From GCA-2684655 sp051278165 (lineage in GTDB: Bacteria; Planctomycetota; UBA1135; UBA2386): a stretch of DNA of 7,968 nucleotides. Both the position numbers and the translations under genes were made by a program. The DNA lies in the NCBI GenBank assembly GCA_051278165.1, contig JBNMNW010000279.1, positions 1 through 7,968 of the forward strand. The letters run 5' to 3'. This document shows, piece by piece, positions 1 to 7,418 of the stretch. Numbering within the stretch: the stretch's first letter is position 1; each line of letters begins with the position of its first letter. Below the pieces are notes generated by a model. The model did not search any database, was not told the origin of the DNA, and saw nothing but the letters and a program-made list of their open reading frames with translations.

Positions 1-2338
1 AGTTCAGGGACTTGCTCGCTCGGAACTGTTCGATCCCCGTGGTCGCGAACTCTTGCGCGACCGCGTCGTCCAAGTAGGCGAATATGCCTGCCGCGAGTTC
101 CTGGTGCGGGGACGTGAGCAACGCTTGGATCGATTCACGCAAGCCAGGGTTGGTCGGCAGGGACTCAGGCGTGACGTTGCTATAGGAGTAGAGGGTTCGA
201 TCGAGAGGGTGTGGCGTGTTCTTTGAGGAGAGCCATCTTGCCGGTAGCTGATTGCCAAAGGCGGCCAGTGCGGCGACCGGCACGCTTTGCGTCGCGTAAG
301 CTCCGGTTGCGTTTGGAGACAGATCGCGCCACACCTCATCGCTCGCATCGCCTGTCAGTAGCGACTCCCATGCATTGGCAAGGTCGGTCGGCGAGTAGTG
401 GTGGCGAACGGAGGATGGAGAGTTCTGCTCAGTCAGGAGTTGGATGCCCTTGCCCTGAATGGACGGTCGATTCACCGGTCGATCTGTGTATGGCTGGAGG
501 TTCGGGTAGCTGAATCCCGAGTGCCGTAGGCCCAATTGATAGGCTTGGCTAAGCAACGGAATCGTCTTCGTATCGCCGGCGCGAACCAGCTCGCCGAAGA
601 TCGTGTTGCGCATTCTCGGGTCGATGATGCCCTTTTGGCTTTGGGTCATGACGAGCAGCTTGCGCAAGGCGCTGCGTGCCGGTTCGTCTGATCGGTCCAG
701 CGACAGCGAGCACAGAATGGCATAGGTGCTTTCCGCGATGTGGGGTTGCCGCATCGTGAACTCGGCCACGACACGGCCGGCATCCGGGTGCTCAGAAGTT
801 GCGGCCAACATTGCCAGAGCACCGATTGACTGGTGCTTCGTCTGGGACTCGTTGAACCACGGGATCTGGTTGTCGCCGGTGCATTGCTGCAATACCTGCT
901 CGACCGCTGGCAGAAACTCGGGTGTTGGGTTGAGTCGACTTAAATCGTTGGCCAAGTCCCTCGCTTCGGCCATGTCTGGCAGCTGTAGCAGCAGGTCGAT
1001 GCGTTGCTTGGGGGTCGCAAGCTGCACGTATTGGTGGAGCCACTTGCAGGTGTTGGATCCGTATAATTGTCCCTTGGCATAGCCCAGCTGCACGAGTGCT
1101 TCCACATCAGCTAGTGATGCGACTGTCCACTGCGGCTTGTGCTGGCTGACGAGCTGCTTGACGGCGCTGTGGAGCGGGCGTTCTTCGTTGCGGTTGAGCT
1201 TGCCGAGAGTTCGCGCGGTCGTCGCGACTTGATGTAGCCATGCGTCATCGCCGGTCCTCGCGCCGACGAGGTCTAGGGATGGCTTGGCATCGGGGTGGGC
1301 TTGGACTTCTTCGAGGAAGATGGCGGATGCCTCGTTAGGGCCATGCTTGAGGAAGTTCGAAAGCAGGTCCCAGGTCGCTTGCTTGCGTCGCTTGTCTTGG
1401 TAGTCGAACGCGCGCTTCAGCGTGACTTGGTGCTTGTTCAAGAAGGGCTTGGCGCGCGTGCTGTAGGCCATCTTGCTCCAGCGTCGCGCCAGATCTGTGA
1501 GACCCGCTTCGCGCGTGCTGCCATTGCCGCTTGCCAGGCAGGCCGCGATCGCATCGTCGTCCAGACCTCTTAGCCGGTTGGTCGCGTTGAGCCAGACTTC
1601 CCCGGTCGGATCGCTGGTTTTGGTGAATTGTTGCACCGCGAGAGCTAGGTCGGCAGCGATGACCATCTTGTTGTTGTAGTTGCCGGTCAAAAACCGCTGC
1701 CACGGCAAGGGGCCGTTCTTGGCTGCGTCGAGCAAGAACTGCTGTGCCGGTTCCGTGCCGATTTCCCATAGCTGCCTGATCAAGAACGCCAGCATGTGTT
1801 GCTTGATGAGGCGCTTGCCATCGTTGCGGAGGGCTGGGCCAACGTTGAGCTGTTCGACAATGGCTTGTGCCGCCGCACTGTCTAGTTGGCGCAAGCCCGC
1901 GAGCAGGTGGTCGGTGTTAGGTTGATCGCCGGGTTGTTCGCGTAGTTCGGCGATGCGCTTGAGGATCGCGCGGGCGCGCTCGATGCGCTCTTGCTTGCCT
2001 TGCGCTTCGGCACTCTCGCTAGCGAGGATGAGCTTCGCGTTGTTCGCCAGCTTGCCACCGCGCGCCGTGACCTTCGTCAGGATGACTCGCGCTTCGTCAC
2101 GCTTGCCTAGCCGCCATAACAGCGAGCCGAGGTTGAATTGGGCCACTGTCTCAACAGCCTGCGGCACGGCGTCCTGATCAAGCAGAGCCTCGTATGCCAG
2201 CTGTGCCGCGCCGAGGTCGCCTTCTTGGCGTTCGATCAACTCAGCACGCTGCAATGCGGCAGCGTAGTCCGTGGTTTGGGCGGGGAGCGTCGCAGCTAGG
2301 ATGGCCAGTGCGAGCGTCTTCTTTAGGTGTGCCTTCAT
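1..2338 (-). CDS. Secreted TPR/helical-repeat protein, 3' end outside window
   Basis: An unbroken frame of 779 codons runs from ATG (2338-2336) to the left edge with no stop, checked codon by codon for most of its length. It is easy to miss because it has no stop inside the window. Residues 1-20 form a Sec signal peptide: basic MKAHLKK, a hydrophobic ALAILAATL core, and a likely cut near LPA|QT. Residues 41-90 read like tetratricopeptide helices; the segment NLGSLLWRLGKRDEA (69-83) has the small/large residue pattern of a TPR helix pair. The rest is mostly helical, rich in Leu, Ala and Gln, and looks like an alpha-solenoid; I see no catalytic motif. The product is probably periplasmic or surface-exposed and may bind proteins. 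It lies 83 bases downstream of the response regulator on the same strand, and phased GACA repeats precede it, which suggests control by that regulator. No Shine-Dalgarno sequence precedes the start, so the mRNA may be leaderless. Specific function is unknown. Confidence 0.85.
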   Translation of the reverse strand, partial: MKAHLKKTLALAILAATLPAQTTDYAAALQRAELIERQEGDLGAAQLAYEALLDQDAVPQAVETVAQFNLGSLLWRLGKRDEARVILTKVTARGGKLANNAKLILASESAEAQGKQERIERARAILKRIAELREQPGDQPNTDHLLAGLRQLDSAAAQAIVEQLNVGPALRNDGKRLIKQHMLAFLIRQLWEIGTEPAQQFLLDAAKNGPLPWQRFLTGNYNNKMVIAADLALAVQQFTKTSDPTGEVWLNATNRLRGLDDDAIAACLASGNGSTREAGLTDLARRWSKMAYSTRAKPFLNKHQVTLKRAFDYQDKRRKQATWDLLSNFLKHGPNEASAIFLEEVQAHPDAKPSLDLVGARTGDDAWLHQVATTARTLGKLNRNEERPLHSAVKQLVSQHKPQWTVASLADVEALVQLGYAKGQLYGSNTCKWLHQYVQLATPKQRIDLLLQLPDMAEARDLANDLSRLNPTPEFLPAVEQVLQQCTGDNQIPWFNESQTKHQSIGALAMLAATSEHPDAGRVVAEFTMRQPHIAESTYAILCSLSLDRSDEPARSALRKLLVMTQSQKGIIDPRMRNTIFGELVRAGDTKTIPLLSQAYQLGLRHSGFSYPNLQPYTDRPVNRPSIQGKGIQLLTEQNSPSSVRHHYSPTDLANAWESLLTGDASDEVWRDLSPNATGAYATQSVPVAALAAFGNQLPARWLSSKNTPHPLDRTLYSYSNVTPESLPTNPGLRESIQALLTSPHQELAAGIFAYLDDAVAQEFATTGIEQFRASKSLN

Positions 2339-2369
2339 GATTACAATGGACGGCAATTAGGAGAACAAC

Positions 2370-2409
2370 ATGTCGCGGACCGCTGGATTCGATGTCGCGA
2401 TGGTGTCAA
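2370..2409 (-). promoter_or_regulatory. Putative response-regulator operator, GACA repeats at 11/22-base phase
   Basis: On the minus strand this interval contains TTGACA (2409-2404), then CGCGACAT (2399-2392), then CGCGACAT again (2377-2370). The GACA cores start exactly 11 and 22 bases apart; the slot between the last two copies is degenerate. Eleven-base tandem repeats place regulator monomers on one face of the helix, as in boxes bound by PhoB and OmpR family members. The same octamer followed by TTGACA at 11-base phase lies in the promoter of the histidine kinase. The last repeat ends 33 bases before the ATG of the secreted TPR-like gene. Binding by the adjacent regulator is inferred, not shown. 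Confidence 0.5.
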
Positions 2410-2421
2410 GGTCGTGATGGC

Positions 2422-3111
2422 TCACGCGTCGACGACGAGGCGATAGCCGACGCCGTGCACGGTGAGTAGGTGCTTTGGTTGTTTGGGGTCTGCTTCGAGC
2501 TTCTTGCGAAGGTGCAGCAGGTGCGTGTCGATGGTGCGGTCGCCAATCGTTGTGCCGCCCCAGACTTCCGTCAGGAACGTCGAGCGATCGACGACCCGGC
2601 CGCGTTCGCGATAGAGCAGTGCGAGCATGGCGGACTCAGTGGGGGAGAGCCGATGCACGTTGCCGTCGCGGCGCAGTTCGTAGGCGGCGAGGTCGACGTC
2701 GATCGAGCCGATTGAGAACCGCCCCGTCGGGCTTGTGGTGTCGGTTTCACGGCGACGCAGCAGCGCTTTCACCCGGGCGCGCAGTTCGCGCAACGAGAAC
2801 GGTTTGGTTACGTAATCATCGGCGCCTAACTCGAGGCCGAGCACCTTGTCACTTTCACTGCTGCGCGCCGTCAATAGCAGGATCGGCGTGTCGCGATCCT
2901 GTTCGCGCACGTGGCGCAGGATCTCAAGCCCACTCGGCCCCGGCAACATGATGTCCAAGATCAGCAGATCGAAGCGCCGTTCTCGCAGCGTCGCCAGCGC
3001 CTCGTCACCATCGCTGGCAACGGTGGTTACATGGCCATCCGTCTGCATCGCGTCTTGCAAGACGGTGCGGATCGAGGGGTCATCTTCGACGAGTAGCAGT
3101 TCGAAGCTCAT
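2422..3111 (-). CDS. OmpR/PhoB-family DNA-binding response regulator
   Basis: A 229-residue two-domain response regulator. The receiver domain (about 3-118) has acidic pair D10/D11, phosphoacceptor D53 in LLILDIMLPG, T81 and K103 in the VTKPF motif. The C-terminal winged helix (about 130-228) has a recognition helix around RTIDTHLLHLRKKLE (192-206) and the end motif TVHGVGYRL, typical of the OmpR/PhoB class. The frame stays open upstream to an ATG at 3186. I chose the ATG at 3111 because the first receiver strand (FELLLVEDD) starts directly there and because it makes an ATGA overlap with the kinase stop codon, a layout usual for translational coupling; the longer start would add 25 residues without receiver character. 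No Shine-Dalgarno sequence is visible, as expected for coupling. It probably accepts phosphate from the kinase encoded just upstream and acts on phased GACA repeats before the kinase and before the downstream secreted gene. Confidence 0.95.
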   Translation of the reverse strand: MSFELLLVEDDPSIRTVLQDAMQTDGHVTTVASDGDEALATLRERRFDLLILDIMLPGPSGLEILRHVREQDRDTPILLLTARSSESDKVLGLELGADDYVTKPFSLRELRARVKALLRRRETDTTSPTGRFSIGSIDVDLAAYELRRDGNVHRLSPTESAMLALLYRERGRVVDRSTFLTEVWGGTTIGDRTIDTHLLHLRKKLEADPKQPKHLLTVHGVGYRLVVDA

Positions 3112-4793
3112 GGGGCTGTGTTGCTGGGTTGCAGTGGCAAGGTTAGTTGGAAGAGCGAACCGCGTCCTTCTTTCGGGGCCAGGCACGTCAGCGTGCCGCC
3201 GTGGTATTCGAGGATCGAACGCGACAAGAACAGGCCGAGGCCAACCCCGGCGATCGAGCCGCTGGCTTCCGCCTTGCCGCGTTGGAACCGGTGGAAGATG
3301 GCTTCGCGCTCGTGCTCGGGAACACCTGGTCCATGGTCGCGCACCAAGATCGTGAACTGGCCGTTGCCGTTCTTGGTCGTGACGTCGATGCGTTTGCCGG
3401 CTGCCGCATACTTGCGCGCGTTCTCGAGCAGGTTGAGCAGCGCTTGGATGATCGCGCCGCGATCGAGTTGGGCCGTGGCGGTTGCAACACCTTCCTGTAG
3501 TTCGATCGCCAGGCCCGCCTGTTGGCCCAGCGGCAGGTAGGAGTTCACTGCCTCACGAACCACGTCGGCGGCGTCTTCTTCGCGCAAGTCGTAGGAACGT
3601 TCACCGCGCTCGATCTGGCCAAGGTCGAGCACGTTGTCGATCAATGCCGAAAGCCTCGCCGCCTCGGCTGCCATCATCGCGAAGTATTCACGCTGGCGCT
3701 TGGGTTTGACGTCGTCATCGTGCAGCACATCAGCGATCAATCGCATCGCGGCGACCGGCGTCTTCAGCTCGTGGGTGACACCAGACAAGAACTCGGTGCG
3801 CGCCCGCATCGCGGCGTTCTCGCGCGCGAGCCCACGCATCGTGGCCCAAACCGTGCCGGCAAACAGCAGCAGCAAGCCAATGCCTGCGGAGAGCACTGCG
3901 GCAGGCTTGGTGAACCAAGGTTGCTGCGGCAGTGGTGGTGGCACGGCCCACGCCAACGACGCGACGATGGGTTCCGCTGTCGGGTCGCTATGGAAGCTGA
4001 CTTCGCCGCGATCGGGAATCGGGGTTAGCTCTAGCGACGTGGTGCGCGAGGTGCCGAGCCCCGGCAACTTCGCGAGCCATAAGGGGGCGACGATGGCGCC
4101 CTGTCCAGAACCCGTCTGTGGCCCAGGGAACCACAGCACGAGTTGCTCGCGCGACGTTTGCGAAGAACCAAATTGTGCCGATTGCCGCAAGAAGGCTGCG
4201 GCGTGTTGCAGCGTGCGGCGGCGTTGCGAGCACTGCTCTAGAGCTTGCTGGGCTTGTCCCGTTGTTAGGGCGAACTCCTCGAGTCGACGCAGTGTCGCTG
4301 TGGCGAGAGCCGTCGGCAAGGCGACGAGTTGTCGCCATCGATCTTCGCTCGGAGGCGTGCCGAGCGCCGCGGACAACAATGTCATTGACGCCAGCGCGCT
4401 GGCTACATGCGGATCCCCAAGTGACGCCAACTTGACGGCTGCTAGTGCGGCTTGCCCGCGCGTCAGCAGTTGCTTGGTGCGCTCCAGATCGTCGTCGCGA
4501 TGCGCAAACCACGCCGCCTTGGTCAGCACCGCCAACGACCGCGAGTCCGTGTCGTCGAGCCGAGTAAGCAACTCGTCAAACAGGCGTCGTGCCTTGGCTG
4601 GGTCCTGTTCGACGAACTCAGCTCGTTCGGCTTCGGTCTGCTGCCGTTGCCAATAGGAATCGAGCGGCCGGGCCGTCGATTGGTCGAGCCAACCGACGTG
4701 CGCATCGATGACGACTTCGCCGTGCAAGACCGTGAACCGACTGTCCGCGTCGCACAGTTCGAGCACTGCCGGTTGCCGCAGCGCCGACCGCAT
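3108..4793 (-). CDS. Membrane sensor histidine kinase with TPR-like extracytoplasmic region
   Basis: This is the part of the kinase that follows the first canonical ATG (561 residues); the frame stays open to 4964 and the extension is listed separately. In this numbering, residues 60-200 are helical and TPR-like, with repeated ARRLFDELL and RTKQLLTRG type helices. Residues 215-290 look beta-rich. A membrane segment lies at about 298-318 (AVLSAGIGLLLLFAGTVWATM). A short linker without a HAMP domain leads to HisKA with phospho-acceptor H341 in GVTHELKTP. The ATPase domain shows the N box (N458 in NLLENARKYA), G1 (DHGPG, 486-490), F box (IFHRFQRG) and G2 (GVGLGLFLS, 516-524), so all catalytic elements are present. 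It should autophosphorylate and pass phosphate to the overlapping response regulator. Kinase before regulator is the less common gene order. The stimulus is unknown; the helical sensor suggests a protein or peptide partner in the periplasm. Confidence 0.95.
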   Translation of the reverse strand: MRSALRQPAVLELCDADSRFTVLHGEVVIDAHVGWLDQSTARPLDSYWQRQQTEAERAEFVEQDPAKARRLFDELLTRLDDTDSRSLAVLTKAAWFAHRDDDLERTKQLLTRGQAALAAVKLASLGDPHVASALASMTLLSAALGTPPSEDRWRQLVALPTALATATLRRLEEFALTTGQAQQALEQCSQRRRTLQHAAAFLRQSAQFGSSQTSREQLVLWFPGPQTGSGQGAIVAPLWLAKLPGLGTSRTTSLELTPIPDRGEVSFHSDPTAEPIVASLAWAVPPPLPQQPWFTKPAAVLSAGIGLLLLFAGTVWATMRGLARENAAMRARTEFLSGVTHELKTPVAAMRLIADVLHDDDVKPKRQREYFAMMAAEAARLSALIDNVLDLGQIERGERSYDLREEDAADVVREAVNSYLPLGQQAGLAIELQEGVATATAQLDRGAIIQALLNLLENARKYAAAGKRIDVTTKNGNGQFTILVRDHGPGVPEHEREAIFHRFQRGKAEASGSIAGVGLGLFLSRSILEYHGGTLTCLAPKEGRGSLFQLTLPLQPSNTAP

Positions 4794-4961
4794 CGCCAGT
4801 GCAAGGTCGCGCGCATCGCGTCGTGCCGCCCAGACCGCGCGGTCGTGGGCTGCATTGCTACTGCGGATCAGGCTCCAGCCGACGACCGCGACGAGCGTGA
4901 TTGCGGAGGCCAGCGCTACCAGGATCAGCAGTGGGCGCGAGTTGTTGCGGCGGGGTTCGAT
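4794..4961 (-). other. Likely N-terminal extension of the histidine kinase with first membrane segment
   Basis: The kinase frame remains open for 56 further codons upstream of the ATG at 4793, until a TAG at 4967-4965. The extension reads as basic residues (EPRRNNSRP), then a clean membrane helix (LLILVALASAITLVAVVGWSLI), then a charged linker, RSSNAAHDRAVWAARRDARD. This is the expected N-terminus of a two-pass sensor kinase, with positive charges on the cytoplasmic side. Without it the sensor region would lack its first anchor. The extension holds no ATG, GTG or TTG. The best start by position is ATC at 4961-4959, 6 bases after a TACCGT -10 element and 32 bases after the last GACA repeat; CTG codons at the start of the helix are the other option. 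Coding character is clear, but the exact start is uncertain. Confidence 0.7.
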
Positions 4962-4967
4962 GTGCTA

Positions 4968-5010
4968 ACGGTAGCGGGCGCCCGGCCCGAGTTGTCAATG
5001 AGATGTCGCG
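4968..5010 (-). promoter_or_regulatory. Putative promoter and operator of the kinase-regulator operon
   Basis: On the minus strand: CGCGACAT (5010-5003), four bases, TTGACA (4998-4993, an exact sigma70-type -35), a 19-base spacer, then TACCGT (4973-4968, a weak -10). The GACA cores of the octamer and of the -35 start 11 bases apart, so a bound regulator would overlap the -35. The spacer contains a perfect 10-base palindrome, CGGGCGCCCG (4975-4984). A start of transcription 6-7 bases after the -10 would fall at about 4961, at the first base of the ATC proposed as the start of the kinase, which would give a leaderless mRNA. The -35 is a strong match; the -10 and the spacer length are less ideal. 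Confidence 0.5.
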
Positions 5011-5085
5011 GTCGTTGCCGACAGCCCGTTGGCACGCGTGCTACTGGATCTCGATGCGCTGGGCGTCGCGGCATGCGAGCGGTAG

Positions 5086-7200
5086 CTACGGCAACGTTTC
5101 CCACAAGAACGCATAGGCCAGCGCCGACATGAACGCCGCCTGCTTGTTGTCGGCAGCACCGCCGTGACCACCTTCGATGTTCTCGTAGTAGAGAACGTCG
5201 TGACCCAGTTCGAGCATGCGCGCCATCATCTTGCGGGCGTGGCCGGGGTGCACGCGGTCGTCGCGGGTCGACGTCGTGAACAACACCTTCGGATACGTCG
5301 CGTCCTTGGCAACGTTGTGGTACGGCGAGTAGCGCCGCAGCCATTCCGCTTCGAGCGGTTGCTCGGGATCGCCGTATTCGCCAACCCACGAGGCCCCGGC
5401 CAGCAGTTTGTGGTAGCGCAGCATGTCGAGCAGCGGCACCTGGCAGACGACCGAACGGAACAGCTCCGGATACATCGTCGTCATGTTACCCATCAACAAG
5501 CCGCCGTTGCTGCCGCCTTGGATGCCGAGATGGCGCGGCGAGGTGATCTGCGAGTCGATCAAGTGGCGCGCAACAGCGGCGAAGTCTTCGTAGCTCTTGT
5601 TGCGGTTCTGCTTCAACGCCGCTTGGTGCCAGCGCGGACCAAACTCGCCGCCACCGCGAATGTTGGCGACCACAAAGACGCCGCCCTGCTCAAGCCAGCT
5701 CGCGCCGACGGTGGCGCTGTAGTTCGGCGTCAACGAAATCTCGAAGCCGCCATAGCCGTAGAGCAACGTCGGGTTCTTGCCGTCGCGGGTCGCCGACTCG
5801 CGCATGACCAGAAAGTAGGGAATGCGGGTGCCGTCCTTCGACGTCGCTTCGCGTTGCTCGACGACCAAGCCGTCGGTGTCGAAGAACGCTGGCAGGCTCT
5901 TGAGCTTCTTGGCCGGACCGTCGCCAATCGACCCCATCCACAGGCTCGTCGGGGTCAGGTAGTCGGTGATCGTCAACCAGAACGCATCGCCTTCTTCCTC
6001 ATCGACGGGCGACGCGTAGATCGTGCCGAACTTGGGCAGGCCCGGAAGAGCTTCTAGCAGCCACTTACCATCCGTGTGGGTTGCGACCTGCACGACGTTG
6101 CGCACGTTGTCGAGCACGTTGATCAACAGGTGGTTCTTGGTGCCTGTCCAACCGGCGAGCGAACTGCGCTCCGTTGGCGCGAACAACGTGTCGAACGTGC
6201 GGTCGCCGTCGAGAAACTTGTCGAACTCGATCACGAGCAGCGAGCCAGCCGTGTGCTGTTGGCCACTGATCAGCCAGTCGTCGCGCAGCTCGATCAGCAG
6301 CCACTGGCGATGCGTCGCGGCATTGGCGCTATCCGGCTTGTCGATCTTGATCTGCTTGCCGTCCTTCAGCAGGAACACTTCGTTCGTGTAGAACGTCATG
6401 CCGCGGAACAGGAAGTCGTGTTCGAAGCCCTTCGTCTGGTCGCGCGACACCGACGTGTAGATGTCCTCCTTCTGGCCCTCGGCGACGGTCTTGGCTTCGC
6501 TGAGCTTGGTGCCACGCTGCCATTCCTTGGCAATGCGAGGGTAGCCCGAATCGGTCATCGAGCCCGCGCCGAAGTCGGTGCCGACATACAGCGTGTCGCG
6601 ATCCTTCCACGACGCTTGGGTCTTGGCTTCCGGCAACACGAAGCCATCCTTCACGAACGACTTGCTCGGGATGTCGAACTCGCGCACGACCGAGGCGTCG
6701 GCGCCACCGCGTGACAGCGCCAGCAGGCAGCGGTCGCGATCGGGCACCAGCCAAGTCGAACCCTTCCAGACCCAGTTCTCGCCTTCGGCTTTGCCGAGTG
6801 CGTCGAGGTCGAGCACGGTTTCCCAGCTTGGCTCGTCGAGTTGGTATTGCTCGAGAGTCGTGCGGCGCCACAAGCCACGTGGGTTGGCGGCGTCTTGCCA
6901 GAGGTTGTAGTAGAACTCGCCGCGCTTCGCGACGTAGGCGATCTTGTCGGTCGAATCGAGGATCGACAGCGTGCGCGCCTGCATCTTCCTGAAGCGCTCG
7001 CTGTCGGTCAGCGCCTTCTGGCTCTCAGCATTGCGGGCGCGAACCCAATCGAGTGGCTTGTCGCCAAGAACCTCTTCGAGCCAGAGGTAGGGGTCGGCTG
7101 TGGGATCGTTCGTGTCAGGCATCGGTTTCTGTGCTGTCCCCATTGCTGCGATGCAGACCGCTGCAAGCAGGGCGAGGAACGCATTCGTGGTTGTCGTCAT
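5086..7200 (-). CDS. Secreted S9A prolyl oligopeptidase
   Basis: A 704-residue serine peptidase, close to the 710 residues usual for prolyl oligopeptidase, which cleaves short peptides after proline. Residues 1-24 (from ATG 7200) form a signal peptide with a FLALLAAVCIAAM core, likely cut near GTA|QK, so it acts outside the cytoplasm; the classical family members are cytosolic. The next section starts with DPYLWLEEVLGDK, the family's N-terminal signature, followed by the beta-propeller to about residue 435. The C-terminal alpha/beta hydrolase contains YGYGGFEISLTP, NIRGGGEFG, the nucleophile S564 in GGSNGGLLMG, D647 with substrate-contacting R649 in DDRVHPGHA, and H679 in EGGHGG. The catalytic triad is complete. 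A TTG 15 bases upstream (7215) would add RVTP before this Met; I prefer ATG because the signal peptide is then better placed. It ends 121 bases before the kinase promoter region and is probably a separate transcript. Confidence 0.95.
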   Translation of the reverse strand: MTTTTNAFLALLAAVCIAAMGTAQKPMPDTNDPTADPYLWLEEVLGDKPLDWVRARNAESQKALTDSERFRKMQARTLSILDSTDKIAYVAKRGEFYYNLWQDAANPRGLWRRTTLEQYQLDEPSWETVLDLDALGKAEGENWVWKGSTWLVPDRDRCLLALSRGGADASVVREFDIPSKSFVKDGFVLPEAKTQASWKDRDTLYVGTDFGAGSMTDSGYPRIAKEWQRGTKLSEAKTVAEGQKEDIYTSVSRDQTKGFEHDFLFRGMTFYTNEVFLLKDGKQIKIDKPDSANAATHRQWLLIELRDDWLISGQQHTAGSLLVIEFDKFLDGDRTFDTLFAPTERSSLAGWTGTKNHLLINVLDNVRNVVQVATHTDGKWLLEALPGLPKFGTIYASPVDEEEGDAFWLTITDYLTPTSLWMGSIGDGPAKKLKSLPAFFDTDGLVVEQREATSKDGTRIPYFLVMRESATRDGKNPTLLYGYGGFEISLTPNYSATVGASWLEQGGVFVVANIRGGGEFGPRWHQAALKQNRNKSYEDFAAVARHLIDSQITSPRHLGIQGGSNGGLLMGNMTTMYPELFRSVVCQVPLLDMLRYHKLLAGASWVGEYGDPEQPLEAEWLRRYSPYHNVAKDATYPKVLFTTSTRDDRVHPGHARKMMARMLELGHDVLYYENIEGGHGGAADNKQAAFMSALAYAFLWETLP

Positions 7201-7418
7201 TGGCGTGACCCGCAACGTAGCCGCCGTGCGTCACTACGGCCATGTTTCCGCGGTGAGTACATCGCTCGGCAACGGCTGTGTTGGCAAGCAGTTGTCGTCG
7301 TTCGACTGCACAGCGCCGGGAGCGCGGTCTCAAGTCGGGACGCCTAGCTGTCGAAGAACTGCGCACCCGAATCGCTGCCCTAGACGCGTTCGGTCCCCGT
7401 TTGCCGAGCAATGCCTCC
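7201..7418. other. Divergent intergenic spacer
   Basis: This 218-base stretch separates the minus-strand peptidase from the plus-strand FlgG-like gene, so promoters for both should lie here. I found no convincing -35/-10 pair, no sigma28 flagellar promoter and no phased GACA repeats. The frame of the FlgG-like gene stays open upstream to a TGA at 7254-7256, and the last 30 or so codons (around RLAVEELRTRIAALD) look mildly coding, so a longer N-terminus cannot be wholly excluded. Confidence 0.4.

Noticed and set aside
2339..2367. TTGTTC, 17 bases, TGTAAT on the minus strand as a promoter for the secreted TPR-like gene.
   Set aside because: The -10 would end one base before the ATG, so transcription would start inside the coding region and the signal peptide would be lost.
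3112..3186. Response regulator starting at the upstream ATG (3186).
   Set aside because: It would overlap the kinase by 79 bases and add 25 residues without receiver-domain character, whereas the ATG at 3111 starts right at the first receiver strand.
3634..4656. A 340-codon plus-strand open frame opposite the histidine kinase.
   Set aside because: It lies antisense to a kinase whose H, N, G1, F and G2 motifs are all intact. Its translation is rich in Ser, Arg, Ala and Cys with no domain, as expected of a GC-rich shadow frame.
4975..4988. GC-rich palindrome downstream of the peptidase gene as a rho-independent terminator.
   Set aside because: No T-tract follows on the minus strand, and the element lies within the kinase promoter spacer, about 100 bases after the peptidase stop codon.
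5164..6057. A 297-codon plus-strand open frame opposite the prolyl oligopeptidase, and a further one at 6076-6714.
   Set aside because: Both mirror a gene with a complete catalytic triad and family signatures. Their products are low-complexity Arg, Ala and Val rich sequences without recognisable motifs.
7281..7296. TTGGCAAGCAGTTGTC before the FlgG-like gene, resembling a sigma54 promoter.
   Set aside because: The spacing between the GG and the TTG parts is one base short of the consensus and the essential GC at -12 is absent.
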